Shown here: piece by piece, positions 54,789 through 62,526 of the stretch
How positions within the stretch are numbered: the stretch's first letter is position 1
Layout of the letters: each line of letters starts with the position of its first letter
Assembly: GCA_002386525.1 (NCBI GenBank)
Contig: DGIS01000013.1
Span: forward strand, 257,614-321,613
DNA length: 64,000 nt
DNA from: Sphingobacterium sp. UBA4616
Lineage (GTDB): Bacteria; Bacteroidota; Bacteroidia; Sphingobacteriales; Sphingobacteriaceae
Direction: 5' to 3'
The notes under the pieces: generated by a model
Told to the model about the DNA's origin: nothing
Database searches by the model: none
What the model saw: the letters and a program-made list of their open reading frames with translations, nothing else
Position numbers and translations under genes: made by a program

Positions 54789-55679
54789 TTACGCGCTGGT
54801 TAGCTCGTGCTGATTACGTAGATTGATGATGATTACAGCCGTTAAAATAAGCAGTATGCCAAACCACTGAAATCCCGTTACGACTTCCTGCAAAACAAAC
54901 ATGGCAGAGAGTGTTGAAATAGGAATCTCTAGGCTTGAAATTATATTACCCATTGCTATTCCAGTTTGAGGTATGCCTTTTGTAAATAATAAAGGCGGAA
55001 GGATGGTGCCAAAAATCGCAATAAGCAGTCCCCAGGGTAATGCTTCAATTTGCATATACCGGACGATATCAATATTCCAAAATACCACGATGAGTAATAG
55101 TCCGCCGAGAACTAGGAATTGGCTGCGCACTAGACTTGGTAATTGCTTCTCTATAGAACTTGACGCATAAATCGCTAGTGCATAACTTATCCCGGCTCCG
55201 AAACCTAATAGTATTCCTTTGTAGTTAAGGGCAATATCATTTTGCAATATATTAGTAGCAAAGGCAGTTCCGACTAGGACAATAATAACACCTATTATTT
55301 TTCCACGTGATGGGAATTTTTTTAGAAGCAATGCTTCTGCAACTAAACTAATCCAAATAGACTGCATCAGTAGAATAATCCCAATGGATACTGGAACGTA
55401 TTGAATGGATAGATAATAAAGTGTTGTGGTCAGCCCTAGAGAAATGCCCCAGATCATCAATTTAATTTTCGATGAGAATTTGATGACGCTATATTCTTCT
55501 ACGTTGCGTTTTGATAAAAGATTCAATGCCAGCAAAACGAGAAATCCGAACATAAATTGCAAAAAGGTCAACAAGCTGGTATGTATACCTAAATGATTGG
55601 CATATTTTACAATTGTTGCAAGAAGTCCGTAACTGCAAGCACCAGCAGCGACATAGAGTGTTGATTTATAGTCCTTCAT
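54789..55679 (-). CDS. EamA/DMT-family transporter
   Basis: A 296-aa membrane protein with ten helices in two EamA repeats, for example SLGLTTTLYYLSIQYVPVSIG in the first and GNIISSLEIPISTLSAMF in the second. Such transporters export amino acids or metabolites; substrate unknown. ATG 55679 is chosen; the frame is open to 55745 inside the esterase gene, whose stop it overlaps by 14 nt, so the two are translationally coupled. Confidence 0.85.
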   Translation of the reverse strand: MKDYKSTLYVAAGACSYGLLATIVKYANHLGIHTSLLTFLQFMFGFLVLLALNLLSKRNVEEYSVIKFSSKIKLMIWGISLGLTTTLYYLSIQYVPVSIGIILLMQSIWISLVAEALLLKKFPSRGKIIGVIIVLVGTAFATNILQNDIALNYKGILLGFGAGISYALAIYASSSIEKQLPSLVRSQFLVLGGLLLIVVFWNIDIVRYMQIEALPWGLLIAIFGTILPPLLFTKGIPQTGIAMGNIISSLEIPISTLSAMFVLQEVVTGFQWFGILLILTAVIIINLRNQHELTSA

Positions 55680-56484
55680 TTTGAAAATAGTTTTGAAATA
55701 AAGCCAATTGCTGTGATAATGATTTGCTCCAGTAGGCTGTATCATGTCCTCCTTTTGATTCCATATATAAGTGCTCGATATTTTTGCTGGTCAGATGCTT
55801 ATGAAATGTTCTGTTCATTACCAGGATTTGTTGGTCTTCGGTTCCACAATCGATAATATAGTGCTGCTCATTTTGCATCATCCTATCTTCATTGCTGTAA
55901 ATCCGTTCGCTGTCGTTTAGAGCTTTTAAATCTCCCAGTACTTGGTCTACCTGATAGCCTTGATATCCTTTTCCGAAGCGATCGAAATCTATGGCACCGC
56001 AGGAGCTTCCGACAATTGAAAAGGTGTGCGGATAAGCTATACCGATGTGTAGTGCTCCATAACCACCCATGCTCCAGCCGAGTATCCCTCGAGCACTTTT
56101 ATACGGTAAGGTAGGGTAGTGCTGGTCGATGTAGTTGACGAGTTCGGCACCGATAAAAGAGCTGTATTGTGAATGAGGATTTATGGGGCTATCGACGTAC
56201 CAGGAATTGAAATTTCCATTGGGCAGGACATAAATAGTTTGAAATGTTTTTGCTTTTTGAAGTAAGTCGGGAATATCGTCCTGCAAAGTGCGGTCTGGAT
56301 TGCCACTATAACCATGAAGAATATAGACCGTTTTATATTGAACTCCATGTTGGATGTCGGGTGTAACGATAATGGTCTCTATATTTTTGTCCATCTTTTC
56401 ACTATGGACTTTTGTTCTGATTATCTGTTGAGCTGTTAGCGGTAGGATAAGAGCAGAGAGTAGGAGTGTGCATATTATTTTCAT
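55666..56484 (-). CDS. Secreted alpha/beta-hydrolase esterase
   Basis: A 272-aa exported esterase of the putative esterase/FrsA-like (esterase D, antigen 85) group. Signal peptide ending near LTAQ, oxyanion region YILHGYSGN, nucleophile in GWSMGGYG, and catalytic His in GGHDTAYW. The substrate is unknown; relatives hydrolyse feruloyl, acyl or S-formylglutathione esters. It lies 74 nt downstream of a Crp-like regulator on the same strand. Confidence 0.85.
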   Translation of the reverse strand: MKIICTLLLSALILPLTAQQIIRTKVHSEKMDKNIETIIVTPDIQHGVQYKTVYILHGYSGNPDRTLQDDIPDLLQKAKTFQTIYVLPNGNFNSWYVDSPINPHSQYSSFIGAELVNYIDQHYPTLPYKSARGILGWSMGGYGALHIGIAYPHTFSIVGSSCGAIDFDRFGKGYQGYQVDQVLGDLKALNDSERIYSNEDRMMQNEQHYIIDCGTEDQQILVMNRTFHKHLTSKNIEHLYMESKGGHDTAYWSKSLSQQLALFQNYFQNEGL

Positions 56485-56511
56485 GTCCTAATAATTTATC
56501 TTTATAGGACA
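56484..56511. promoter_or_regulatory. Split AGGACA/TGTCCT inverted repeat upstream of the esterase gene
   Basis: TGTCCT (56484-56489) and AGGACA (56506-56511) are inverted with a 16-nt spacer and overlap the esterase start. The same half-sites occur as a tight palindrome at 58655-58668. A shared operator for the Crp-like regulators is possible. Confidence 0.3.
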
Positions 56512-56558
56512 AAATTCTAAAGTTTAAATGTAGAAAACATGTACAAATGTTGATGGAA

Positions 56559-57134
56559 TTATGATTTTAATTCTTTACGGATTCGGCTCAGCTGTGTTGG
56601 CGTTACTCCTAGATAAGACGCTATATGGTGTTGTTTCAGTCTTTTAAAAAGCGATTGATTTTTATAAAGCTCTATATACCGCTCTTTGGCAGATTTCCAT
56701 TTGAGTTCAATTTCAAGTGGTTCTTTTTTTACGACCCAATTCTTTTCGAGATAAGCAATCTGAAAAAGTGCTAAATCATGGCGGGTTGCTATAAGTTCGC
56801 GAAACACTTTAGCGGAATACTGGATCAATTGGACATCTTCGAGTGCAACGATACTGAATTTACTTGGTTTTTCTTCGATGATTGCAGCAGTAGAAGCACA
56901 AAAGCTGTTTTCCTCGAAAAATAATTTGTAGACGATATTGCCGTCAGCATCCGGTCTATAATAGCCTAATAGTCCCTTGCTGACGAAGTAATAGTATTTC
57001 GCATATTCTCCAGCGCGTAGGATGAGTTCGTTTTTTTTGAACTGTTTTACATGAAAGATCGTTTTCAAAACTTCTGTTGTGGCCGGGCTAAGCGCCGCAT
57101 AGCTATTCATTTCGAAGAGGAGTTTTTCTATCAT
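56559..57134 (-). CDS. Crp/Fnr-family transcriptional regulator
   Basis: A 191-aa protein with an N-terminal cyclic-nucleotide-binding beta-barrel (KKNELILRAGEYAKYYYFVSKG) and a C-terminal winged helix (KRLKQHHIASYLGVTPTQLSRIRKELK). No Fe-S cysteines of Fnr type and no clear cAMP-binding arginine. It belongs to the small Bacteroidota group with unknown effectors. It is immediately upstream of the esterase/EamA pair and probably controls them. Confidence 0.88.
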   Translation of the reverse strand: MIEKLLFEMNSYAALSPATTEVLKTIFHVKQFKKNELILRAGEYAKYYYFVSKGLLGYYRPDADGNIVYKLFFEENSFCASTAAIIEEKPSKFSIVALEDVQLIQYSAKVFRELIATRHDLALFQIAYLEKNWVVKKEPLEIELKWKSAKERYIELYKNQSLFKRLKQHHIASYLGVTPTQLSRIRKELKS

Positions 57135-57544
57135 CAGGAGCGGCTGTTAGTTTTTAATGCCTGTTAAGCCAATGGACAAAGTTAATGAAATGATCGCATG
57201 AATAACACTTTTTAGTGGATTGTATATTTCTTTATCTAAGTCGTTACGGTAGCCGATAAAAAGAGGATATTGCCTTCAAGAGCGTTTGTTCATTGGTGAA
57301 ATCTGTACAAGGTGTTTTTTTCTGCTGGGGCGAAAAACCAATTTAGTACCTTCTTCAATCAAGCCCTTATTTTTTTCGCGAAACTCTTGCAGAGTAGTGC
57401 TCCTCCGGAAAGATTGTTTTTCCGGTATTGCTATCTTCGATTTCTTGCAAGAGCGTGTTTTGATCTATGCTGTTGCTATAATAAACCGTTGAATTTTGTA
57501 CAGATAAACTGTTGTTTTACCCCTTTTAATCGGCAGTGTTGTAC
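57135..57544 (-). other. Intergenic region with decayed coding remnants
   Basis: About 410 nt without an intact gene. On the minus strand two adjacent frames look coding-like: one reads ...STVYYSNSIDQNTLLQEI... up to a stop near 57374, another reads ...LQEFREKNKGLIEEGTKLVF... and stops near 57284. They may be pieces of one frameshifted gene downstream of the WG-repeat pseudogene. No family is recognised. Confidence 0.35.
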
Positions 57545-57866
57545 TTATACCCTTGTGCCTGATTTGTCAACGCGGTATCGTTCGCCGTTGAATTGTACCC
57601 ATGCGTAGTCTTTTGTTCCAAATTTAATGATATCTAGACTGTTAACATGGAAAAGCTGGAAGTTGTAATCAGCTTCGAATAGGTCAGCTTTTTCAAAAAC
57701 TGCTTTTGTCTTCATATTTAGGACTTTGTCACAGTAACCGTATAGGCTGTTACCGATGAGTACTGGAATTAAATCTGGATAGGCTAAATCAGTGTCCACT
57801 GATTTATCTTGGGGCAAGATTAGGCAGGTTCAAAATGGTCAAAATAAATAATGCAAAAATTTTCAT
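57545..57866 (-). pseudogene. Secreted WG-repeat-like protein with frameshift
   Basis: ATG 57866 opens a typical signal peptide (MKIFALFILTILNLPNLA), but the frame stops 20 codons later. Removing one base from the G4 run at 57811-57814 (plus strand) joins it to the next frame as ...NLAQDKSVDTDLAYP..., giving 106 aa with a normal ..LA-Q cleavage site. The body (NSLYGYCDKVLNMKTKAVFEKADLF, ending RYRVDKSG) resembles one or two WG repeats. The frameshift may be a mutation, a phase-variable tract or a sequence error. Confidence 0.6.
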
Positions 57867-58068
57867 CGGTTATCATAATTAGCGCGCATAACAAGATTAT
57901 TAAATTGGCCTTTTTGAAAAAATCCATGGAAATAGGGGTTTTCATAAGACTCATCTAAACATTGACCGATTGGAATTTGGTATTGTAAAAGAATTGTTAG
58001 ATTTGAGGACCGAATTGTACGTTAGATCCACGGAGTTCGAAAAAAATTAAGTGAGAAAGATTGGTAAT

Positions 58069-58656
58069 ATGACTCATGTTTTAACAAATTATCTGTTATC
58101 CATAACAGAACTGTCTGTGGAAGAAATTAGCTTTTCTGTACAGTTTTTCAAGCCGACTTACTTAAGAAAAGGTGATTTTTTTATCCGTGAGGATGAACCC
58201 TGCCGTTATATTGGATTTATCGCTAGCGGTGCTGTAAAAGCATACGCTTTAGATCGCGAAGGAACAGAAAATATAACCTGTTTTAAATTTGAAATTGAGT
58301 TTGTCACTTCTTTTTCGGAGTTTGTTGCGCAAAAAGAATCTAGAAGGAGTATTAGGGCAATCGAAGATAGTGTAATCTTTAGCATAAACTACGCCGATTA
58401 CCAATATCTGCTACGCCAAGTGAATAGTTGGCATGGAGTTGTAAAATCTGTGATGGAGCGGGAGTATAGCCAAAAGGAAAGTTATCTGTTAAATTATAAC
58501 AATAGGTCAGCTTTAGACAAGTATCGCTATGTGCTATTGAATGAGCCGATGCTGATCCAGCGGACTGCAACGCAGGATCTGGCATCGTATTTAGGTATTA
58601 CACAGCGATCGCTTACCCGGGCGAAACATCAAATATTCCGATTGGGTATCTTATAG
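58069..58656 (+). CDS. Crp/Fnr-family transcriptional regulator
   Basis: A 195-aa protein with a cyclic-nucleotide-binding-like barrel (LRKGDFFIREDEPCRYIGFIASG) and a C-terminal winged helix (TATQDLASYLGITQRSLTRAKHQI). A GTG at 58051 could add six residues. Its closest neighbour is the MBL-fold enzyme 54 nt downstream, with a perfect palindrome between them. It is the second member of this family within 1.5 kb, transcribed in the opposite direction from the first. Confidence 0.87.
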   Translation: MTHVLTNYLLSITELSVEEISFSVQFFKPTYLRKGDFFIREDEPCRYIGFIASGAVKAYALDREGTENITCFKFEIEFVTSFSEFVAQKESRRSIRAIEDSVIFSINYADYQYLLRQVNSWHGVVKSVMEREYSQKESYLLNYNNRSALDKYRYVLLNEPMLIQRTATQDLASYLGITQRSLTRAKHQIFRLGIL

Positions 58657-58668
58657 GACAAATGTCCT
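58655..58668. promoter_or_regulatory. Perfect palindrome, possible regulator operator
   Basis: AGGACA-aa-TGTCCT, a 14-bp dyad overlapping the stop of the Crp-like gene and the -33 position of the MBL promoter. Placement fits a repressor or activator site; the regulator is not proved. Confidence 0.45.
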
Positions 58669-58690
58669 TTAATTCTTCTGATATGCGGTG

Positions 58691-58698
58691 TAGGTTTG
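58691..58698 (+). promoter_or_regulatory. -7 element of the MBL-fold gene
   Basis: TAggTTTG, exact consensus, 12 nt before ATG 58711. It excludes the in-frame TTG at 58696 as start. Confidence 0.55.
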
Positions 58699-58710
58699 CA
58701 CAAAAAAACT

Positions 58711-59394
58711 ATGTTACGTCAAATTGCTCGAGAAGTATTCCAGCTGTCACTGCTACCACGAAACAGTGTCAATTGCTATGTTATCGAAGGTGTATTGGTC
58801 GACTCCGGAATACGGAACTCCTATAGCTCTATCCAGAAAGCACTTCAGGAAATCCCCGTTTACCAGCATGTACTCACCCATGCTCATCCGGACCACCAAG
58901 GCTGTTCGGATCAGGTGTGCGCTGAGTTTGCGATCCCCTTATTATGTCATCCCGATGAAGTTTTTAGGACCGAAACGGGCTTGGTCACTAAAGACTATCC
59001 CAATCGGCATCATTGGATAGCAAAGCTACAGCAGAAGTATTGGGCAGGTCAGGGGCATGCCGTGAGCCGTACAGTTGTTGAAAATGATACGATTGGAAAC
59101 TTTAGGATAATAGAGACGCCGGGACATTCTACTGGGCATATTTCTTTGTTCCGCGAACATGATGGTGTACTTATCATCGGTGATGCAGCAACAAATATGA
59201 GTTTGCTTACGACAAAGTCTGGTTTGCACCTGCCGCCAAATTTATTCACTTCGGATCAACAGCTCAACATTAGATCACTCGAGAAGTTAGCAAAACTGGC
59301 CCCATCCATTATCTGTTTTGGTCATGGCCCCGTTATGAGAAATACAGATCGGAAATTTGAGCGGTTCGTCACTGAATGCAGCAGTAAGTTTTAG
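58711..59394 (+). CDS. MBL-fold metallo-hydrolase
   Basis: A 227-aa metallo-beta-lactamase-fold hydrolase with the metal motif THAHPDHQG, a further metal His in TPGHSTGHIS, bridging Asp in IIGDAATNMS, and a last His in CFGHGPV. The fold covers glyoxalase II, lactonases and many others; the substrate is unknown. Its location after a Crp-like regulator and a palindrome suggests regulated expression. Confidence 0.88.
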   Translation: MLRQIAREVFQLSLLPRNSVNCYVIEGVLVDSGIRNSYSSIQKALQEIPVYQHVLTHAHPDHQGCSDQVCAEFAIPLLCHPDEVFRTETGLVTKDYPNRHHWIAKLQQKYWAGQGHAVSRTVVENDTIGNFRIIETPGHSTGHISLFREHDGVLIIGDAATNMSLLTTKSGLHLPPNLFTSDQQLNIRSLEKLAKLAPSIICFGHGPVMRNTDRKFERFVTECSSKF

Positions 59395-59436
59395 TTTATT
59401 AGGAAAAATCAATTACGAATACCGACGAGCTTAAAC

Positions 59437-59470
59437 AAAGAAAAGCTAATCGTAAGATTAGCTTTTCTTT
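59437..59470. terminator. Bidirectional terminator between MBL gene and tRNA-Lys
   Basis: A perfect 15-bp stem (aaagaaaagctaatc arm) with loop gtaa. The T-rich side on the minus strand ends tRNA-Lys, and the plus side ends the MBL gene. Confidence 0.92.
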
Positions 59471-59472
59471 TG

Positions 59473-59545
59473 TGATCCCGCTGGGATTCGAACCCAGGAC
59501 CCATACATTAAAAGTGTATTGCTCTACCAGCTGAGCTACGGAATC
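59473..59545 (-). tRNA. tRNA-Lys (anticodon UUU)
   Basis: Full cloverleaf of 73 nt on the minus strand: acceptor GATTCCG/CGGGATC with one G-T pair, D arm GCTCAGCTGGTAGAGC, anticodon stem ATACA/TGTAT with loop CTTTTAA (anticodon TTT), and T arm TGGGTTCGAATCCCA. Discriminator A; CCA is not encoded. Confidence 0.97.
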
Positions 59546-59685
59546 TTACTTCTTATTGATGAACTACCGTTCCTTGTTTGAAGTGATGCAAAGATAGGGT
59601 TAATCCCTATTTCTCGCAAGTATTTATGTGATAAAAATGCGGTCTAGCTCTTTACGGCTTCATTTTTAGTGATTTATTTTTTGTT

Positions 59686-59964
59686 TTAGGAGAGGAATTC
59701 CCGGTCTTCTTCCGATAATTGGGGCTTTCGTTCGTTGCTCTCTTCGTCAGATTCGTCTATATTGTCCTGTTCATACACCTCTTGTTTCTTCTTTCCGATT
59801 TTTAGGACGAATACAAATGCGATTCCGGCAATAAAAAAGGCTAATAGCAGCTTCCATAGTGCGACCTGTGTTTCTCCGAGAAAATTGAGCGGCACCGATT
59901 GTGGGTTTTTGACACAGACCACTGTGACGATCACCGTTATGAAAATTAAAAAGATATTACGCAT
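59686..59964 (-). CDS. LapA-domain (DUF1049) membrane protein
   Basis: A 92-aa inner-membrane protein: two helices (about 3-20 and 36-56) separated by PQSVPLNFLGETQ, then an acidic cytoplasmic tail. This matches the LapA/YciS domain, linked in E. coli to lipopolysaccharide assembly control. A trinucleotide repeat lies 16-38 nt upstream of its ATG. Confidence 0.8.
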   Translation of the reverse strand: MRNIFLIFITVIVTVVCVKNPQSVPLNFLGETQVALWKLLLAFFIAGIAFVFVLKIGKKKQEVYEQDNIDESDEESNERKPQLSEEDREFLS

Positions 59965-59980
59965 GTTTCTATAGACTATG

Positions 59981-60002
59981 TATTATTATTATTATTATTA
60001 TA
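59981..60002. repeat. Trinucleotide microsatellite (TAT)7
   Basis: Seven TAT units plus one base, directly in the 5' region of the LapA-like gene (minus strand reads TATAATAATAAT...). Copy number could change the promoter spacing or leader. Confidence 0.85.
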
Positions 60003-60028
60003 ACAGCGAATATAGGGAATATCTGTTT

Positions 60029-60667
60029 TTAATTGATGTCGATCTTTGCACGATTTAAGCGTAGTGAACTTAAGATAACCGAAACTGAACTGAAACTCAT
60101 GGCAGCGGCAGCAATCATCGGTGACAGTAGAATTACGAACGATGGATACAGCAGCCTGACACCACTGGAATACCGAGTACGTTATAGAGAAAGGCAAAAC
60201 CTAAATTTTCCTTATATTATGCAATATTTTGTGACTTAGAAGCTTTGCCTTGGCCTTTTAATTCGCCACGTTAGGGAAGATATCCAACCCCGTTGAAAAA
60301 AAGACCAGCAGGTATAAACGAAAACTGGTAAACATAACATGAGCTGTACTCATCCGGACCAACTTTGAAGCATAATTTTTCCTACTGGATTGCCGGAAAG
60401 CATTTCGCCCATGGAAAGCACAAATATAGGAATAGTGAATAGTATGGAAATCCATAATTTCATACGTAGATCACGATATGTTTGATCTTCTGCCTCATCA
60501 CTACCATTCGCCATAGTTACCAAGTCCATTTCGCATATGGGACAATTTCCTGGATGCTCCTGTACAATTTCGGGATGCATGGGACAGGTATATTGATGGT
60601 TCGTGTGCTCGATCGTTGTGCTACATTTTTCGCAGGACATACCGGAAAGTTTATAGTGGTGTTGCAT
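60029..60667 (-). pseudogene. copA: Copper-transporting P1B-ATPase, internally deleted remnant
   Basis: The 5' part keeps a CxxC metal motif (SGMSCEKCSTTIEH), a heavy-metal-binding YTCPMHPEIVQEHPGNCPIC block and the first helices (ISILFTIPIFVLSMGEML). A TGA at 60350-60352 sits where Trp is expected; reading on gives VQLMLCLPVFVYTCWSFFQRGW, the next helix. After 60260 the sequence jumps to the extreme C-terminus: ENLGFAFLYNVLGIPV, a frameshift, then LLSPMIAAAAMSFSSVSV and a TAA at 60029. The phosphorylation (DKTGT) and ATP-binding domains, about 500 codons, are missing. This is a clear dead gene. Confidence 0.85.
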
Positions 60668-60912
60668 AGCGTTATCTTTGTCGAATAAAGTTAACGGTTA
60701 TTTTAGCTGGGGAATTACATTATTATCAGGATCTATTGTAAAATTTTTGCAGGTTAATAGGTATTTTTCGGTAGGCTTCCATCTTGTCAGCAGAACTATT
60801 TATCGCCTTAAGGTGGTAGATTGCGATGTCAAAAGAATTTTACTGAATTCACGCTATACTACGCAGAATAGTAGGGCTTTCTTGTTGTCGATGAGATAAT
60901 CAGTATATGAGA
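60668..60912. other. Non-coding / decayed region
   Basis: 245 nt between the copA remnant and a small hypothetical gene. On the minus strand a short open frame ends in TIDPDNNVIPQLK just before copA, preceded by stops; possibly another gene fragment. No RNA or terminator recognised. Confidence 0.3.
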
Positions 60913-61146
60913 TTAAGATAGGAGCATTGCATGTGGATGTTTGATCAAGGTGCTGATGGTTGCTTCATTTTTCAGGATTTCATCATGAAAAGGAGCAGGA
61001 ATCATCAGTTTAAATGTTTTTCGAGCAGTTTTTATCATAAAAAGGGCACCGTGTACGATCTGTTTATCGTCAATGATCAAAGTATGTTGCTTTGCCACCT
61101 GACTGCCTAATTTTTCCTTTTCTATAACTTGTAAAAGTTGCTGCAT
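60913..61146 (-). CDS. Hypothetical small protein
   Basis: A 77-aa protein beginning MQQLLQVIEKEKLGSQVAKQ, with alternating strands and helices (HTLIIDDKQIVHGALFMIKT) and a basic tail. The frame is open to 61305, but that part is Lys-rich, unlike a protein start, and a TAatTTTG element (61165-61172, minus) lies 18 nt before ATG 61146. No family recognised. Confidence 0.55.
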   Translation of the reverse strand: MQQLLQVIEKEKLGSQVAKQHTLIIDDKQIVHGALFMIKTARKTFKLMIPAPFHDEILKNEATISTLIKHPHAMLLS

Positions 61147-61164
61147 TGTTTTAAAATATTTAGC

Positions 61165-61172
61165 CAAAATTA
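61165..61172 (-). promoter_or_regulatory. -7 element of the 77-aa gene
   Basis: TAATTTTG on the minus strand, exact TAnnTTTG match, 18 nt from ATG 61146. No -33 TTG at the usual distance. Confidence 0.45.
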
Positions 61173-61378
61173 CTAAATACTTAGCATTTTTTGCTTTTTT
61201 TCTGGACGTTGTTATTTTAAATTTGGTCCTTGCTTTCTGTTTTTTATTGTTTTTTTTATAGATAACAAACGTTTTAGCAAAAAAAGTTTGCAAAATTAAG
61301 TGCAAACGATTGCGTATTTATGTTGCTAAAATGCTCGCTATTAAAGCGATGTGTTAGCTAAAACTTGTTTAACTTTTT

Positions 61379-61386
61379 TAGCTTTG
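61379..61386 (+). promoter_or_regulatory. -7 element of fbp
   Basis: TAgcTTTG, exact consensus, 28 nt before ATG 61415. TTA at 61354-61356 is the only partial -33 candidate. Confidence 0.55.
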
Positions 61387-61414
61387 TGCAACAAATATCC
61401 AATAAAACAATATT

Positions 61415-62425
61415 ATGAGTGGTATAACTACATTAGGTCAATTTATTATTGAAAAACAGGCTGATTTTCCATATGCCAAAGGTGAGCTCTCCCGTCTCTT
61501 ACGCGATATTGGGATCGCAGCAAAGATTGTAAATAGAGAGGTTAATAAGGCCGGATTAGTTGATATTTTAGGCGACGCCGGACAAGTTAATGTACAAGGT
61601 GAAGGACAAAAGAAGCTGGATGTTTATGCGGATGAACAATTTATTAATGCGTTGCAAAGTGGGGGAGAGTGCTGTGTGGTTGCGTCCGAGGAACATGAAA
61701 ATCCAGTGTATATCCAATCTGGGATTTCCAAAAATGCGAAATATATTGTATGTATTGACCCATTGGATGGTTCAAGCAATATTGATGTAAATGTGTCTGT
61801 CGGGACAATCTTCTCTATCTACAGGAGGATATCTGACACGGGCGTTTCCTGCAATAGCAATGACATTTTACAGCACGGGACAAAGCAGGTAGCGGCTGGT
61901 TATGTGATCTATGGTAGTTCGACGATGTTAGTATATACGACAGGAAAGGGAGTAAATGGCTTCACATTGGATCCTTCTATCGGTGAGTTTTGTTTATCTC
62001 ATCCAGATATGAAAATTCCTGCTTCAGGTCAGATCTACTCGATTAACGAGGGTAATTATTCTAAATTTCCGAACGGGGTAAAGCAGTATATTAAATATTG
62101 CCAAACGGAAGATCGTGCAACGCAGCGGCCATATGCTTCGCGGTATATTGGCTCAATGGTGGCGGATATTCACCGCAATCTCCTTAAGGGAGGAATCTTT
62201 CTTTATCCAACAACCTCTGCACATCCTAATGGCAAATTGAGATTGATGTATGAATGCAACCCCATTGCATTCATTATTGAGCAGGCAGGGGGCAAAGCTT
62301 CTAATGGCGCTCAGCGTATACTGGATATTGAACCTACAACTTTGCATCAACGATCAGCTGCTTTTTTGGGTAATACCGATATGGTCGAACTACTGGAAGA
62401 TTTCTTAAAAAAATACATTGATTGA
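61415..62425 (+). CDS. fbp: Fructose-1,6-bisphosphatase, class I
   Basis: Key gluconeogenic enzyme hydrolysing fructose-1,6-bisphosphate to fructose-6-phosphate. It has 336 aa. Metal site ASEEHENP and [12 protein letters not shown], substrate loop SARYIG-like ([16 protein letters not shown]), and GGIFLYPTT with [20 protein letters not shown]. Length and motifs are standard. It supplies hexose for the glycogen genes elsewhere in the window. Confidence 0.96.
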   Translation: MSGITTLGQFIIEKQADFPYAKGELSRLLRDIGIAAKIVNREVNKAGLVDILGDAGQVNVQGEGQKKLDVYADEQFINALQSGGECCVVASEEHENPVYIQSGISKNAKYIVCIDPLDGSSNIDVNVSVGTIFSIYRRISDTGVSCNSNDILQHGTKQVAAGYVIYGSSTMLVYTTGKGVNGFTLDPSIGEFCLSHPDMKIPASGQIYSINEGNYSKFPNGVKQYIKYCQTEDRATQRPYASRYIGSMVADIHRNLLKGGIFLYPTTSAHPNGKLRLMYECNPIAFIIEQAGGKASNGAQRILDIEPTTLHQRSAAFLGNTDMVELLEDFLKKYID

Positions 62426-62491
62426 ATCTGTAGTAATTCAATGACAGGTAAGATTCTTTAGACCATAAGAATTATTTATCTTTACACTCAG

Positions 62492-62525
62492 AAAATGGCT
62501 TCATTATTGCCAAGCCATTTCTTTT
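62492..62525 (+). terminator. Stem-loop between fbp and the L,D-transpeptidase gene
   Basis: A 9-bp stem aaatggctt / aagccattt with a 10-nt loop and a short T tail, 66 nt after the fbp stop but only 1-6 nt before the next start codon. A TAtcTTTA element (62477-62484) just upstream could place it in the next gene's leader instead. Confidence 0.5.
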
Positions 62526-62526
62526 C

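Noticed and set aside
57286..57608. Plus-strand open frames of 68 and 98 codons
   Set aside because: They are opposite to coding-like minus-strand remnants and the WG-repeat gene, and are Phe/Cys-rich shadow translations.
59981..60002. Possible CRISPR-like or direct repeat array
   Set aside because: It is a simple trinucleotide tract with no spacers; no CRISPR array was seen anywhere in the window.
60033..60239. 68-codon plus-strand open frame beginning MMSIFARFKRSEL
   Set aside because: It is antisense to the C-terminal remnant of the copper ATPase, whose family motifs are readable on the other strand.
60678..60899. 73-codon plus-strand open frame
   Set aside because: No promoter, no homology pattern and poor composition; it lies in a region of gene remnants.
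61147..61305. N-terminal extension of the 77-aa protein to 130 aa
   Set aside because: The extension is a Lys-rich translation of an AT-rich promoter region and contains the -7 box.
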